Shown here: piece by piece, positions 30,442 to 39,270 of the stretch
Numbering within the stretch: the stretch's first letter is position 1
How the letters are laid out: every line of letters starts with the position of its first letter
Assembly: GCF_001461035.1 (NCBI RefSeq)
Contig: NZ_LNAM01000197.1
Location: 33,176-97,175 of the forward strand
Reading direction: 5' to 3'
From: Acetivibrio ethanolgignens
Lineage (GTDB): Bacteria; Bacillota; Clostridia; Lachnospirales; Lachnospiraceae
Length of the DNA: 64,000 bases
Made by a program: the position numbers and the translations under genes
Notes under the pieces: generated by a model
Seen by the model: the letters and a program-made list of their open reading frames with translations, nothing else
Databases searched by the model: none
What the model was told of the DNA's origin: nothing

Positions 30442-31414
30442 ATGGATAATCATAGGGCTGGTTTTCTGTCTGCTGCTGACAGGCTGTGGCAGAAAAAAAG
30501 CCGGAGAAGAGGGAGCAAAGGAGATTTCAAAGGATGCAGTGATGATGGCTGTTGGTGAGGATAATGTATCAGCACAGGAGGCAATGGCCTATCTGTACCT
30601 CTTGAAGCAGCAGTATGAGGCCGGCATGGGAGAAGAAGTCTGGAGCTATCAGCTCAGTGAGGATAAGACACTGGAGGATTACGCCAGAGAGGCTGTAATA
30701 TCGAATCTTACCCAGTTAAAGATTATGTGCCAGCAGGCGGCGAAAGAGGGCATAGAGCTGGATGAGGAGGAAAGCTATGAGGCAAAAAAGGCGGCACAGC
30801 AGATTATTAAGACTGCCGGCAAGGCAGATAGAGAGAGGTTTCGGCTGGAAGAAGAGGTTTTGACCAGGATCTATGCAGATAATACTCTGGCTGCAAAGCT
30901 TTTTGATGTAACGACGGGACAGGTAGATACGAATATTACAGATGAAGAGGCAAGGCAGATTACAGTGCAGTATCTTCTGGTTAGTACAGGGGATATGGAC
31001 AAGGCACAGAAGGAAGTGGCAAGAGAGCAGGCTGAAAAGCTTTTAAAGGAGGCAAAAAAGGCTTCCAGCTTCTTGAATTTTGCAACAACAAACAGTGACT
31101 CGGAAGAGATAGAGCTGACCTTTGGAAGGGAGCATTTGCCAGAAGGATTTGGACAGGAAGCGATGGAGCTAAGGACGGGAGAGTTTAGTCCAGTTATCGA
31201 AGGGGAAAAGGGCTATTACATTGTTTACTGTATTGCTGATTTCGATGAGGATGCAACAACAAACAGGAAGGAAGTCATCATTGAAGAACGCAGAGACAAG
31301 CTGTTCCGGGAAAAATATAAGGAATGGTCAGAAAACTATAAGGTGGTAATCAGCACAGCTCTTTGGGATGAACTTTTATTCACACCGAAAAACGCATTAT
31401 CCAAGCAGAACTAA
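30428..31414 (+). CDS. PrsA/SurA-like peptidyl-prolyl isomerase lipoprotein
   Basis: The GTG-initiated 328-residue protein has a lipoprotein signal (basic start, hydrophobic core, lipobox LTGC, Cys20). A SurA-like N-terminal helical region follows, then a parvulin-like domain (about 180-280), visible as VQYLLVSTG, LTFGREHLPEGFGQEAM, GEFSPVIEGEKGYYIVY. It is predicted to help fold exported proteins on the outer face of the membrane. It overlaps mfd by 14 nt, so it is translationally coupled to it. Confidence 0.85.
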   Translation: MKRNRWIIIGLVFCLLLTGCGRKKAGEEGAKEISKDAVMMAVGEDNVSAQEAMAYLYLLKQQYEAGMGEEVWSYQLSEDKTLEDYAREAVISNLTQLKIMCQQAAKEGIELDEEESYEAKKAAQQIIKTAGKADRERFRLEEEVLTRIYADNTLAAKLFDVTTGQVDTNITDEEARQITVQYLLVSTGDMDKAQKEVAREQAEKLLKEAKKASSFLNFATTNSDSEEIELTFGREHLPEGFGQEAMELRTGEFSPVIEGEKGYYIVYCIADFDEDATTNRKEVIIEERRDKLFREKYKEWSENYKVVISTALWDELLFTPKNALSKQN

Positions 31415-31443
31415 TTGCCAAATGAAAGAAGATGGCATACAAT
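31415..31443 (+). promoter_or_regulatory. Promoter of the NatAB-like exporter genes
   Basis: TTGCCA (31415-31420) and TACAAT (31438-31443) are spaced by 17 bp, 31 nt before the ABC ATPase ATG. Confidence 0.65.
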
Positions 31444-31474
31444 AGAGCCAACGTAAGAAGGGAGGAATTGCTGT

Positions 31475-32254
31475 ATGATTCAAATTCAGAATCTGACAAA
31501 GGTATATAAGCTTACTAAAAAGCAGATGGCAAAGCAGAAAACAAAGAAGAACAGTAAGGTGGCTGTCGATGATGTAGGCTTTACAGCAAACAAGGGAGAG
31601 ATCTATGGACTTTTGGGCCCGAATGGAGCCGGAAAAACAACAACTCTCCGATGTATAGCAACACTTCTACAGCCAACGAAGGGAACGATTTCCGTCTGTG
31701 GACATGATACGATAAAGGAATCTGAGGCAGTCAGGAAAAGCATTGGTTTCCTGACAACGGATATTAAGCTGGATCCGCAGTTTTCACCAAAGTATATGTT
31801 TTATTTCTTTGGGCGGCTTCATGGTATGACGGATGATGCTATTGAGGCAAGAAAAGAGGAGTTATTTTCCTATTTTGGAATTACTGAGTTTGAAAACAAG
31901 AAAATTGAGGAATTATCTACCGGTATGAAGCAGAAGGCGGCTATAGCAGTCAGTCTGGTTCATGACCCGGAGGTAGTTATTTTTGATGAACCGACGAATG
32001 GTCTGGATATTGTAACAGCTCGTGGAGTGACAGAGTATTTAAAGAAGCTCCGCGAGGAAGGAAAGCTGGTACTGATTTCTACCCATATTATGACAGAGGC
32101 AGAAAAGCTTTGTGATAGGATTGGTATTATTATTAGCGGTCAGAAGGTTATGGAGGGTACCCTTTCCGAGATTTTAGAGGCAACCGGCGGCGAGGATCTG
32201 GAGGATGCATTCTTCCATTTGTATCAGGAGTACAGTAAGGAGGAAGAAGAATGA
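31475..32254 (+). CDS. ABC transporter ATP-binding protein, NatA/CcmA type
   Basis: The 259-residue ATPase has Walker A GPNGAGKTT (near 48-56), the signature LSTGMKQK (near 147) and Walker B VVIFDEPTNGLD (near 165-176), followed by the switch His (STHIM). A lysine-rich insertion (about 13-30) follows the first strand, unusual but tolerated in the family. It is translationally coupled (ATGA overlap) to the permease gene and together they resemble Na+-exporting NatAB or drug exporters. The substrate is unknown. Confidence 0.9.
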   Translation: MIQIQNLTKVYKLTKKQMAKQKTKKNSKVAVDDVGFTANKGEIYGLLGPNGAGKTTTLRCIATLLQPTKGTISVCGHDTIKESEAVRKSIGFLTTDIKLDPQFSPKYMFYFFGRLHGMTDDAIEARKEELFSYFGITEFENKKIEELSTGMKQKAAIAVSLVHDPEVVIFDEPTNGLDIVTARGVTEYLKKLREEGKLVLISTHIMTEAEKLCDRIGIIISGQKVMEGTLSEILEATGGEDLEDAFFHLYQEYSKEEEE

Positions 32255-33465
32255 AAAATCCAATTATGATTGTAATGAATAAGGAGCTTACCAGGGTCTT
32301 TAGCGATAAAAAGATGGTATTTAGCCTGTTTATCATGCCAGCGATTTTGATGGTTGGAATCTATTCCTTTATGGGTAAGGCTATGAACAGTATGATGGAT
32401 GATATCAAGGAGCATGTAGCTAAAATTTATGTGGAAAACGCACCGGAAGGCTTTTCTGATTTTATTGGACAAAGTGGGATAATAGCGGATATTCAATATG
32501 CAAAGGATGAATCCGAAGAGGAAGTTAAGAACATGATTTTTGATGGGACTCTGGATTTGTATGTTGTATTTGAAGAGAATTTTCTTAATAAGGTAGCAGA
32601 TTATCAGAATGGCAGTGAGGTGCCGGAACTTAAGACCTATTATAATCCTTCCGAGGACTATAGTAACGAGGCCAGAGATAAGTTTTTAAAGCTTGTAGCA
32701 GAGCCTTACCGGCAGGCACTTTTAGCAGAGAGGATAGGTGATTTAAACAGTCTTGCGATATTTGTTATAGATAAGGATCCGGCAAGCTCTGTTATTATGG
32801 ATGAGAGCAAAGCCAGCGGCAAGATGATGGGTATGCTTTTGCCATATTTGATTGTAATTCTTTTATTTACCGGACCTATGAGCCTGGGAATTGATGCAAT
32901 CACAGGGGAAAAGGAAAGAGGAACCCTGGCCAGTATGCTGGTATCTCCGGTAAAACGAAGCCAGATTGTGCTCGGAAAGCTTTTGTCCTTGTCCATACTT
33001 TCCTGCCTGTCAGCCATTGTATATGCAGGCTCTATTGCCTTTTCCCTGCCAAAGCTCTATAAAGGTATGGAGGAAAGCGGCATGACAATGAAGGTAACTC
33101 CGCTGCAAATACTGATGCTCCTGGTGATTATGCTGGCACTGGTATATTTGTATGTATCAGTTGTGGGTGCTATTTGTGTATTTGCTAAAAATGCAAAGGA
33201 GGCAGGAACCTATGTGTCTCCGGCCTATATTGTGGTTTTAGTGGCAGGTGTGCTTACCATGTTTGCAGGAAATAAGGAAACTGCCCTTGGAATGTTTGCT
33301 ATTCCGGTATATGGAAGTGCAACAGCGATTCAGAAGCTTCTGGTAAATGAGCTGACGATGGTCCAGTTTGGACTGGCGGTTGGAGGAAGCCTTCTTGCGG
33401 CAGTTATCTTTACAGCGATTATAACAAAAGCCTTTAACAGTGAAAAGGTTATGCTGAATGCTTAG
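32251..33465 (+). CDS. ABC exporter permease, NatB type
   Basis: The 404-residue protein has an N-terminal membrane helix (about 22-40), a large extracytoplasmic domain (about 45-190) and a C-terminal set of about five to six helices, with the ABC2 signature DAITGEKERGTLASMLVSP near 215-233. This is the layout of NatB-like permeases. It overlaps the ATPase gene by 4 nt. Sodium export is the named family function; other substrates are possible. Confidence 0.88.
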   Translation: MKNPIMIVMNKELTRVFSDKKMVFSLFIMPAILMVGIYSFMGKAMNSMMDDIKEHVAKIYVENAPEGFSDFIGQSGIIADIQYAKDESEEEVKNMIFDGTLDLYVVFEENFLNKVADYQNGSEVPELKTYYNPSEDYSNEARDKFLKLVAEPYRQALLAERIGDLNSLAIFVIDKDPASSVIMDESKASGKMMGMLLPYLIVILLFTGPMSLGIDAITGEKERGTLASMLVSPVKRSQIVLGKLLSLSILSCLSAIVYAGSIAFSLPKLYKGMEESGMTMKVTPLQILMLLVIMLALVYLYVSVVGAICVFAKNAKEAGTYVSPAYIVVLVAGVLTMFAGNKETALGMFAIPVYGSATAIQKLLVNELTMVQFGLAVGGSLLAAVIFTAIITKAFNSEKVMLNA

Positions 33466-33494
33466 TTTACAAAATGTGACCGGTGCTATATAAT
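33466..33494 (+). promoter_or_regulatory. Promoter of the GH13 amylase gene
   Basis: TTTACA (33466-33471) and TATAAT (33489-33494) are spaced by 17 bp. The -35 begins directly after the upstream stop codon and the gene starts at 33531. Confidence 0.65.
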
Positions 33495-33530
33495 AGACAG
33501 GTAAGTTTATGTATAGGAGCCGGTCATATT

Positions 33531-35648
33531 ATGTATACAAAGAATTATTTTTTTAAGCTTTCAAAAAATGAAAGAATACAAATATATGCAAATCATGTAG
33601 TGCCACTATTAAATGAAAAGGCCCTGTTCAGTGATGGAACGAGTGAATACCGCCAGCCAGCGGAACCCAAGCCCTATGATATGGTAAAGCTTCGTTTTCG
33701 TACCGGGAAGGATAATGTGGATTTTGTTTATCTGATAGCTGGGGATAAACGGATTCCGATGAAAAAGGTTTCCGATGACTGGTATTTTGATTATTATGAA
33801 GCAGAGATTCAGGTAACAGAAAAGCGTCTGAACTATTATTTTGAAATAATTACGGGAACCTTAGTCTGCTATTATAACAGACTTGGTATTTCCCGAAAGG
33901 CTGATATATCCCAGGGCTTTTTTATTCTGCCGGGCTTTAAAACTCCGGATTGGGCAAAAGGGGCCGTTTTTTATCAGATTTTTGTAGACCGTTTTTTTAA
34001 TGGAGATAAAAGTAACGATGTAAAGAGCGGGGAATACAGCTATATTGGTGAACAGGTAGAGCGGGTGGATGACTGGACGAAGCCGCCGGCCTTTATGGGT
34101 GTCCGGGAGTTTTATGGCGGAGATTTAAGAGGTATTATTAAGAAGCTGGATTATCTTGAAGAGTTGGGAGTTGATGTCCTGTATCTCAATCCGATTTTTG
34201 TTTCTCCGTCCAATCATAAATATGACATTCAGGATTATGATTATGTAGATCCGCATTATGGGGAAATTGTCCGGGAGGAAGGCGAGCTTTTAAAGCCAGG
34301 AGAGCAGAACAATGAGCATGCCTCTCTTTATCGCAGCCGTGTGACTGACAGAGAAAATCTGGAGGCAAGTAACGAGGTATTGAAGGAGCTGGTAGAGGAG
34401 CTTCACAAGAGGAACATGTATCTTGTGCTGGATGGTGTCTTTAACCACTGTGGTTCCTTTAATAAGTGGATGAACCGGGAAAAGCTCTACCAGACAGAGG
34501 ACGGCTATGAAAAGGGTGCTTTTATAGCAGCGGATAGCCCTTACAGAAACTATTTTGGCTTTCGCAAGGAAGCCTGGCCGGATAATACCCATTATGATGG
34601 CTGGTGGGGACATGATACTCTGCCGAAGCTCAATTATGAAAATTCGGAGAAGCTAAAGGAGGAAATACTGCGGATTGCTAGAAAGTGGGTTTCTCCGCCG
34701 TTTTCTGTAAATGGATGGCGGCTGGATGTGGCGGCAGACCTGGGGTATTCCTTAGAATATAATCATGCCTTCTGGAAGGAATTTAGAACCCAGGTAAGAG
34801 AGGTGAATCCAGAGGCGATTATCCTGGCAGAACACTATGGAGACCCAAGTGTGTGGCTGCAGGGTGATGAGTGGGATACGGTCATGAACTATGATGCTTT
34901 TATGGAGCCAGTTACTTGGTTTTTAACAGGTATAGAAAAGCACAGCGATAATGAAAATCTAGAGCTTAAGGGTAATGCAGATGCCTTCTGGAGGGCTATG
35001 AATTACAATATGGCACGAATGAATACGCCATCGATGCAGGTGGCGATGAATGAGCTTTCGAATCACGACCATTCCCGGTTTTTAACCAGAACAAATGGAA
35101 AGATTGGAAGGGTTTCCCACCTTGGCTATGCCGCAGCTAGCGAGGATATTAATAAAGGACTTTTCCGGGCAGCCGTTGTGATGCAGATGACCTGGCCGGG
35201 AGCACCGACCATTTATTATGGAGATGAAGCTGGACTATGCGGCTTTACTGATCCGGATAACCGCCGTACCTATCCGTGGGGCCGGGAGGATCACGAGCTG
35301 ATTGAGCTTCACCGGGAGCTGATCCGGATTCACAAGGACTATACGGCACTGAAAACAGGATCTATTTTAAAGCTAAATGGAGAGCCGGGCTTTATCGCTT
35401 ATGGCCGTTTGTATAAAAAAGAGAAAATCATAATCGCGGTTAATGAAAGCCGTGATAGGAAGGAAGCCGTGATACCGGCCTGGCAGCTGGGAGTCAAGGA
35501 TGATGAGACTCTGGTGCGGCTGATTGAAACGGATGAGGAAGGACACAGCCTGGAAGCTGAGAACTTTCATACGGAAGAGGGTATGCTTACTCTTTGGATG
35601 AAGCCGGTGTCAGCAGTCATTATTAAAAACTTAATGACTTATCAGTAA
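33531..35648 (+). CDS. Alpha-amylase family glycoside hydrolase GH13, neopullulanase/cyclomaltodextrinase type
   Basis: About 705 residues. An N-terminal beta-sandwich (CBM34-like, about 1-125) precedes the GH13 barrel, which starts FYQIFVDRFFNGD. Catalytic residues are visible: nucleophile Asp in GWRLDVAAD (near 395), acid/base Glu in ILAEHYGD (near 430) and the transition-state Asp in NHDHSRF (near 511). No signal peptide is seen, so it should act on imported maltodextrins or pullulan fragments. The ATG at 33531 with TAGGAG upstream is preferred over the longer frame from 33483. Confidence 0.88.
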   Translation: MYTKNYFFKLSKNERIQIYANHVVPLLNEKALFSDGTSEYRQPAEPKPYDMVKLRFRTGKDNVDFVYLIAGDKRIPMKKVSDDWYFDYYEAEIQVTEKRLNYYFEIITGTLVCYYNRLGISRKADISQGFFILPGFKTPDWAKGAVFYQIFVDRFFNGDKSNDVKSGEYSYIGEQVERVDDWTKPPAFMGVREFYGGDLRGIIKKLDYLEELGVDVLYLNPIFVSPSNHKYDIQDYDYVDPHYGEIVREEGELLKPGEQNNEHASLYRSRVTDRENLEASNEVLKELVEELHKRNMYLVLDGVFNHCGSFNKWMNREKLYQTEDGYEKGAFIAADSPYRNYFGFRKEAWPDNTHYDGWWGHDTLPKLNYENSEKLKEEILRIARKWVSPPFSVNGWRLDVAADLGYSLEYNHAFWKEFRTQVREVNPEAIILAEHYGDPSVWLQGDEWDTVMNYDAFMEPVTWFLTGIEKHSDNENLELKGNADAFWRAMNYNMARMNTPSMQVAMNELSNHDHSRFLTRTNGKIGRVSHLGYAAASEDINKGLFRAAVVMQMTWPGAPTIYYGDEAGLCGFTDPDNRRTYPWGREDHELIELHRELIRIHKDYTALKTGSILKLNGEPGFIAYGRLYKKEKIIIAVNESRDRKEAVIPAWQLGVKDDETLVRLIETDEEGHSLEAENFHTEEGMLTLWMKPVSAVIIKNLMTYQ

Positions 35649-35663
35649 AGGCAGGAGGAGAAA

Positions 35664-35840
35664 ATGTTAGATTATATCATAGAGCAGACAAAAAAGCTTC
35701 TTTCGATTGACAGCCCATCCGGCTATACAAGAGAGGCAGCAGAATATGTAATGGAAGAACTCAGAAGCATGGGCTATGAAAGAAGCCATAAGGAGGGCGT
35801 GGACAATACCTTCCGGCTTTTGAAGGCCTATCTGGGATAG
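35664..35840 (+). pseudogene. Internally deleted M42-family aminopeptidase relic
   Basis: A frame of 58 codons behind a good AGGAGGAG site begins like an M42 glutamyl aminopeptidase (YIIEQTKKLLSIDSPSGYT, AAEYVMEELRSMGYE). It jumps within a few residues to the family's C-terminal end (ERSHKEGVDNTFRLLKAYLG). The whole metal-binding and catalytic middle, normally about 290 residues, is missing. The join falls at a GGCTATGAA-like stretch that could occur in both parts, suggesting deletion by short homology. It may still be translated as a small peptide but cannot be an enzyme. Confidence 0.75.
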
Positions 35841-35859
35841 TGTGGAAAAGGGAAATCGT

Positions 35860-37617
35860 ATGAAGGTACTTTTAACAGCAGTTAATGCAAAATATATTCA
35901 TTCTAATCTGGCAGTGTACTCCTTGTGTAGTTATGCTGCCAATCAGGGTGAGTCTGTAGAATATGCAGAGTATACCATTAATCATCAGGAGGAAGATATT
36001 CTCGCCGGGATTTATAAGAAGAAGCCGGAGATAATAGCTTTCTCCTGTTATATTTGGAATATTGCTATTATTGACCGGGTAGCGGCAGAGCTTAAGAAGG
36101 TGCTGCCGGAGTGCGAGATATGGTATGGCGGGCCGGAGGTGTCCTATAACCCTTTGGAGCAGCTGGATAAGAAACCGTTTCTTTCTGGTGTCATGGTTGG
36201 CGAGGGGGAAGAAACTCTGACAGAGCTTTTGAAAGTGTGGAAGCAAGGCGGCAGCTTAGAGGCTGTGAAAGGAATTGCCTTCCGAAGGACTTTAGAAAAC
36301 AGTATAACAGAGCCCTTTTTTACAGGAGTAAGAAAGCCTCTTCCTCTGGATGAGATACCTTTTCCCTATAAGAGCCTTAAAAACCTGGAAAACCGGATTG
36401 TGTATTATGAAAGCAGCCGGGGATGTCCGTATTCCTGCAGCTATTGTCTGTCCTCTGTCGAAAAGGGAATCCGTCTTAGAAGCCTTTCCCTAGTAAAGGA
36501 GGAGCTTTCCTTTTTTATTGGGAACCGGGTACCCCAGGTCAAATTTATTGATAGAACCTTTAACTGCAATCATGCCCATGCAATGGCTATCTGGCAGTTT
36601 ATTAAGGAAAAGGATAAGGGCGTAACAAATTTCCATTTTGAAATATCGGCAGACCTCCTTAAGGAGGAAGAGATTACATTTTTAAATACCCTGCGTCCGG
36701 GGCTGGTACAGTTAGAAATCGGGGTGCAGAGCATCCATGGAGAAACGATACAGGCAATTAACCGGGTGATGGATTTAGATAAGCTCGCCTTTGCGGTACA
36801 GGGTGTAAAAAAGGGGAAAAATATTCATCAGCATCTGGATTTAATTGCCGGACTTCCTTATGAGGATATTAAAACCTTTCAAAAATCCTTTGATTTTGTC
36901 TACCGATTAAAGCCGGAGCAGCTACAGCTGGGATTTTTAAAGGTGTTAAAGGGAGCCAGGATGGAAAAGGAAGCAAAAGAATACGGGCTTATCTATCAGT
37001 CCAGACCGCCCTTTGAGGTGCTTCAGACCAAATGGCTTTCCTATGATGATGTACTGACCCTAAAACAGATAGAAGAAATGGTCGAAATTTATTATAACAG
37101 TGGACAGTTTGAGGCAAGCCTTGGCTTTCTGGAGCATTATTATCCTTCCCCTTACAGCTTTTTCGGGGAGCTTGGTGCTTACTACGAGGAAAAGGGGCTG
37201 TATCAGGTGAACCATAAGAGGGTGGCACGCTATGAGATTCTATTAGATTTTATCCGGGAGAAAAAGCCGGAGCTTTCAGGGACTATGGCAGAGCTTTTGA
37301 CCTATGATTTGTATATTCGGGAGAACTTAAAGAGCCGTCCGGCCTTTATGAAGGATATGGGAGAGCATAAGGAGGAGCTTCGGAAAATACTGGAGGAGGA
37401 GTCTCAAAAACCAAAGCTACTTTCCGGCTATGAGGGCATACAGCCAGGACAGCTGGGAAGAATGGTACACGGTGAGTGGTTTGCATTTAATATAGAAGAA
37501 GCGGTAAGGACAGGAAAACCGGGAACGAAGGGGCAGTGGCTTCTGTTTGATTATCAGAAAAGAAATCCCCTGAACCATCAGGCTTTTGTCATCTGTGCAA
37601 AAGTAGCGGAAGCTTGA
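35860..37617 (+). CDS. B12-binding domain radical SAM protein (DUF4080 type)
   Basis: About 585 residues. The N-terminal 140 residues follow the cobalamin-binding Rossmann fold (PEIIAFSCYIWN, YGGPEVSYNP). The radical SAM core has the CxxxCxxC cluster motif in RGCPYSCSYCLSS (near 188-195). The C-terminal half fits DUF4080, found in clostridial proteins of unknown substrate. It probably performs a radical methylation or related reaction. The ATG at 35860 is favoured over a GTG at 35842 that directly abuts the preceding stop. nth follows with no real gap. Confidence 0.88.
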   Translation: MKVLLTAVNAKYIHSNLAVYSLCSYAANQGESVEYAEYTINHQEEDILAGIYKKKPEIIAFSCYIWNIAIIDRVAAELKKVLPECEIWYGGPEVSYNPLEQLDKKPFLSGVMVGEGEETLTELLKVWKQGGSLEAVKGIAFRRTLENSITEPFFTGVRKPLPLDEIPFPYKSLKNLENRIVYYESSRGCPYSCSYCLSSVEKGIRLRSLSLVKEELSFFIGNRVPQVKFIDRTFNCNHAHAMAIWQFIKEKDKGVTNFHFEISADLLKEEEITFLNTLRPGLVQLEIGVQSIHGETIQAINRVMDLDKLAFAVQGVKKGKNIHQHLDLIAGLPYEDIKTFQKSFDFVYRLKPEQLQLGFLKVLKGARMEKEAKEYGLIYQSRPPFEVLQTKWLSYDDVLTLKQIEEMVEIYYNSGQFEASLGFLEHYYPSPYSFFGELGAYYEEKGLYQVNHKRVARYEILLDFIREKKPELSGTMAELLTYDLYIRENLKSRPAFMKDMGEHKEELRKILEEESQKPKLLSGYEGIQPGQLGRMVHGEWFAFNIEEAVRTGKPGTKGQWLLFDYQKRNPLNHQAFVICAKVAEA

Positions 37618-37646
37618 GAATGTTGTTTTTGAAAGGAAGGAATCAT

Positions 37647-38291
37647 ATGAGAAAAGCAGAAAAGGAACGGGTGCAGAAAATTCTCAATTTGCTGGATGAG
37701 CATTATACAACGGAGTACAAGTGTTATCTAAATCATGAGACACCATGGCAGCTTTTGATTGCTGTTATTTTAAGTGCCCAGTGTACCGATGCCAGAGTCA
37801 ATATTGTAACCAAGGACTTATTCGTGAAATATCCGACACTGGAGGCCTTTGCTAATGCAGATACAAAGGAAATGGAACAGGATATCCGCTCTATCGGTTT
37901 TTATAAGAATAAGGCAAGGAATATTATTTTATGTGCAAGACGGCTGGTACAGGAGTTTAACGGCGAGGTGCCAAGCTCTATAGAAGAGCTTACGAGCCTT
38001 GCGGGAGTTGGGCGAAAAACAGCAAATGTCATCCGGGGCAATATTTACCATGAACCAAGTATTGTCGTGGATACCCATGTAAAGCGGATTTCAAGGAAGC
38101 TTGGCTTTACAAAGGAGGAGGATCCGGAAAAGATTGAATACGATTTGATGAAGGTGCTTCCGGAGGATCATTGGATTTTGTATAATATACAGATTATTAC
38201 CCACGGCAGGGGCATCTGTACCGCCAGAAGCCCGAAATGTGGGGAATGCTTTCTGCGTGAATACTGTAAGGCAGCAGAAGTGGAAAAATAA
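37647..38291 (+). CDS. nth: Endonuclease III
   Basis: The 214-residue DNA glycosylase/AP lyase has the helix-hairpin-helix motif LAGVGRKTANV (near 115-126, catalytic Lys in it) and the catalytic Asp in VVDTHVKR (near 140). The C-terminal 4Fe-4S cysteines are spaced C-x6-C-x2-C-x5-C (about 190-208). It removes oxidised pyrimidines in base excision repair. The ATG at 37647 follows AAAGGAAGG; the longer frame overlaps the upstream gene. Confidence 0.95.
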   Translation: MRKAEKERVQKILNLLDEHYTTEYKCYLNHETPWQLLIAVILSAQCTDARVNIVTKDLFVKYPTLEAFANADTKEMEQDIRSIGFYKNKARNIILCARRLVQEFNGEVPSSIEELTSLAGVGRKTANVIRGNIYHEPSIVVDTHVKRISRKLGFTKEEDPEKIEYDLMKVLPEDHWILYNIQIITHGRGICTARSPKCGECFLREYCKAAEVEK

Positions 38292-38358
38292 GAAAAAATT
38301 TCCTGAAAAAAATGCTTGCATAATGAAGAAAGCGTTGGTAAAGTATAGTAATAGGCCG

Positions 38359-38976
38359 TTATTGGCCTGCAAGCTTTGCCTTCAATTTTTGGATAATAGA
38401 ATCCTTCATGAGGGTAGGAAGCTTTTCAACGGTCAGTATCAGTCCGGCTACATCCTCGGTTCGGTACTCTCTAAGATAGATATCGGCGAGCATGGTATAG
38501 ATACCGCTGATATCCGTCTGGCAGGAAACGGCATATTCAAGGACAGTCTGGGCCTTTCTTGTTTCGCCATGCTCTAAAAGGTAGGAGGCCCATTTGTAGA
38601 GAGTGCGGGCAAGCTGGGTAAATCTCTGGTCACACTGGGAAACCAGAGGCAGGTTGGCTGTACCATAGGCAAGCTTGATATCCGTATTGGTAAGACCTGT
38701 CAGATTGAGAAGCCGTTCTTTGGAAAGGGCTTTAATGGTATCCTGGATTTCCTGAAGCTCTTCATCCGGATTTTCCTGGAAAGGAAGGGTATCGACTGGT
38801 ATTTTGAGGTATTCAATGGTATCCGGGTCCACGCGGCGGGTCATATTGGCTTTGCGTTCCCGTTCCCAGAAGTCCTCACTGGCCTTACTTTTTTTCTTTG
38901 CAGCACTCATTTTGAGGCTGAATACGACAAGAAAAACAACAGTAAATGAAAAAATAAGATATGAAATTGATGACAT
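38359..38976 (-). CDS. Membrane-anchored TPR-like hypothetical protein
   Basis: The 205-residue protein has one N-terminal membrane helix (about 5-22), a charged linker and a C-terminal helical region (about 110-205). Repeating pairs of helices there (RTLYKWASYLLEHGETRKAQ, LEYAVSCQTDISGIYTMLADIYL) look like tetratricopeptide repeats. TPR domains usually hold protein partners, here on the cytosolic face. AAAGGATG precedes the ATG. It is convergent with nth and divergent from the VanW region. No function can be assigned. Confidence 0.65.
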   Translation of the reverse strand: MSSISYLIFSFTVVFLVVFSLKMSAAKKKSKASEDFWERERKANMTRRVDPDTIEYLKIPVDTLPFQENPDEELQEIQDTIKALSKERLLNLTGLTNTDIKLAYGTANLPLVSQCDQRFTQLARTLYKWASYLLEHGETRKAQTVLEYAVSCQTDISGIYTMLADIYLREYRTEDVAGLILTVEKLPTLMKDSIIQKLKAKLAGQ

Positions 38977-39018
38977 AACAACATCCTTTCTATAATAAAG
39001 TGAAAAGAGGTAAAAAAC

Positions 39019-39123
39019 ATGAATTTTAACAGTAACAAAACAAAAAAAATTATTTCCAGAGTTATTATCCTTGTTCTCGTAGCAAGCATGATAATTCCAG
39101 TTCTATTAAGTGCCTTGATGTAA
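39019..39123 (+). CDS. 34-residue single-helix membrane peptide
   Basis: ATG at 39019 follows AAGAGGT by 8 nt and opens 34 codons. A polar, Lys/Asn-rich N-terminus (MNFNSNKTKKIISR) is followed by one hydrophobic helix (VIILVLVASMIIPVLLSALM) and a stop. The layout resembles other tiny Firmicute membrane proteins such as DUF4044-type peptides, though I cannot confirm membership. It sits alone between divergent genes. Ribosome site and amino-acid pattern make it more likely real than not. Confidence 0.6.
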   Translation: MNFNSNKTKKIISRVIILVLVASMIIPVLLSALM

Positions 39124-39270
39124 AAGGAAACTCTACATAAACTATACAAAATGACAGGAAAAATGTCAAATTTTAGAAAGAAAAGCAGGTATTTGGACTT
39201 GCATAATTGGAAACTTGTGTTAAAATGGAAAATAGTCTGAAAAACAGAGATTTAAAGGGGACTTAGAAAA

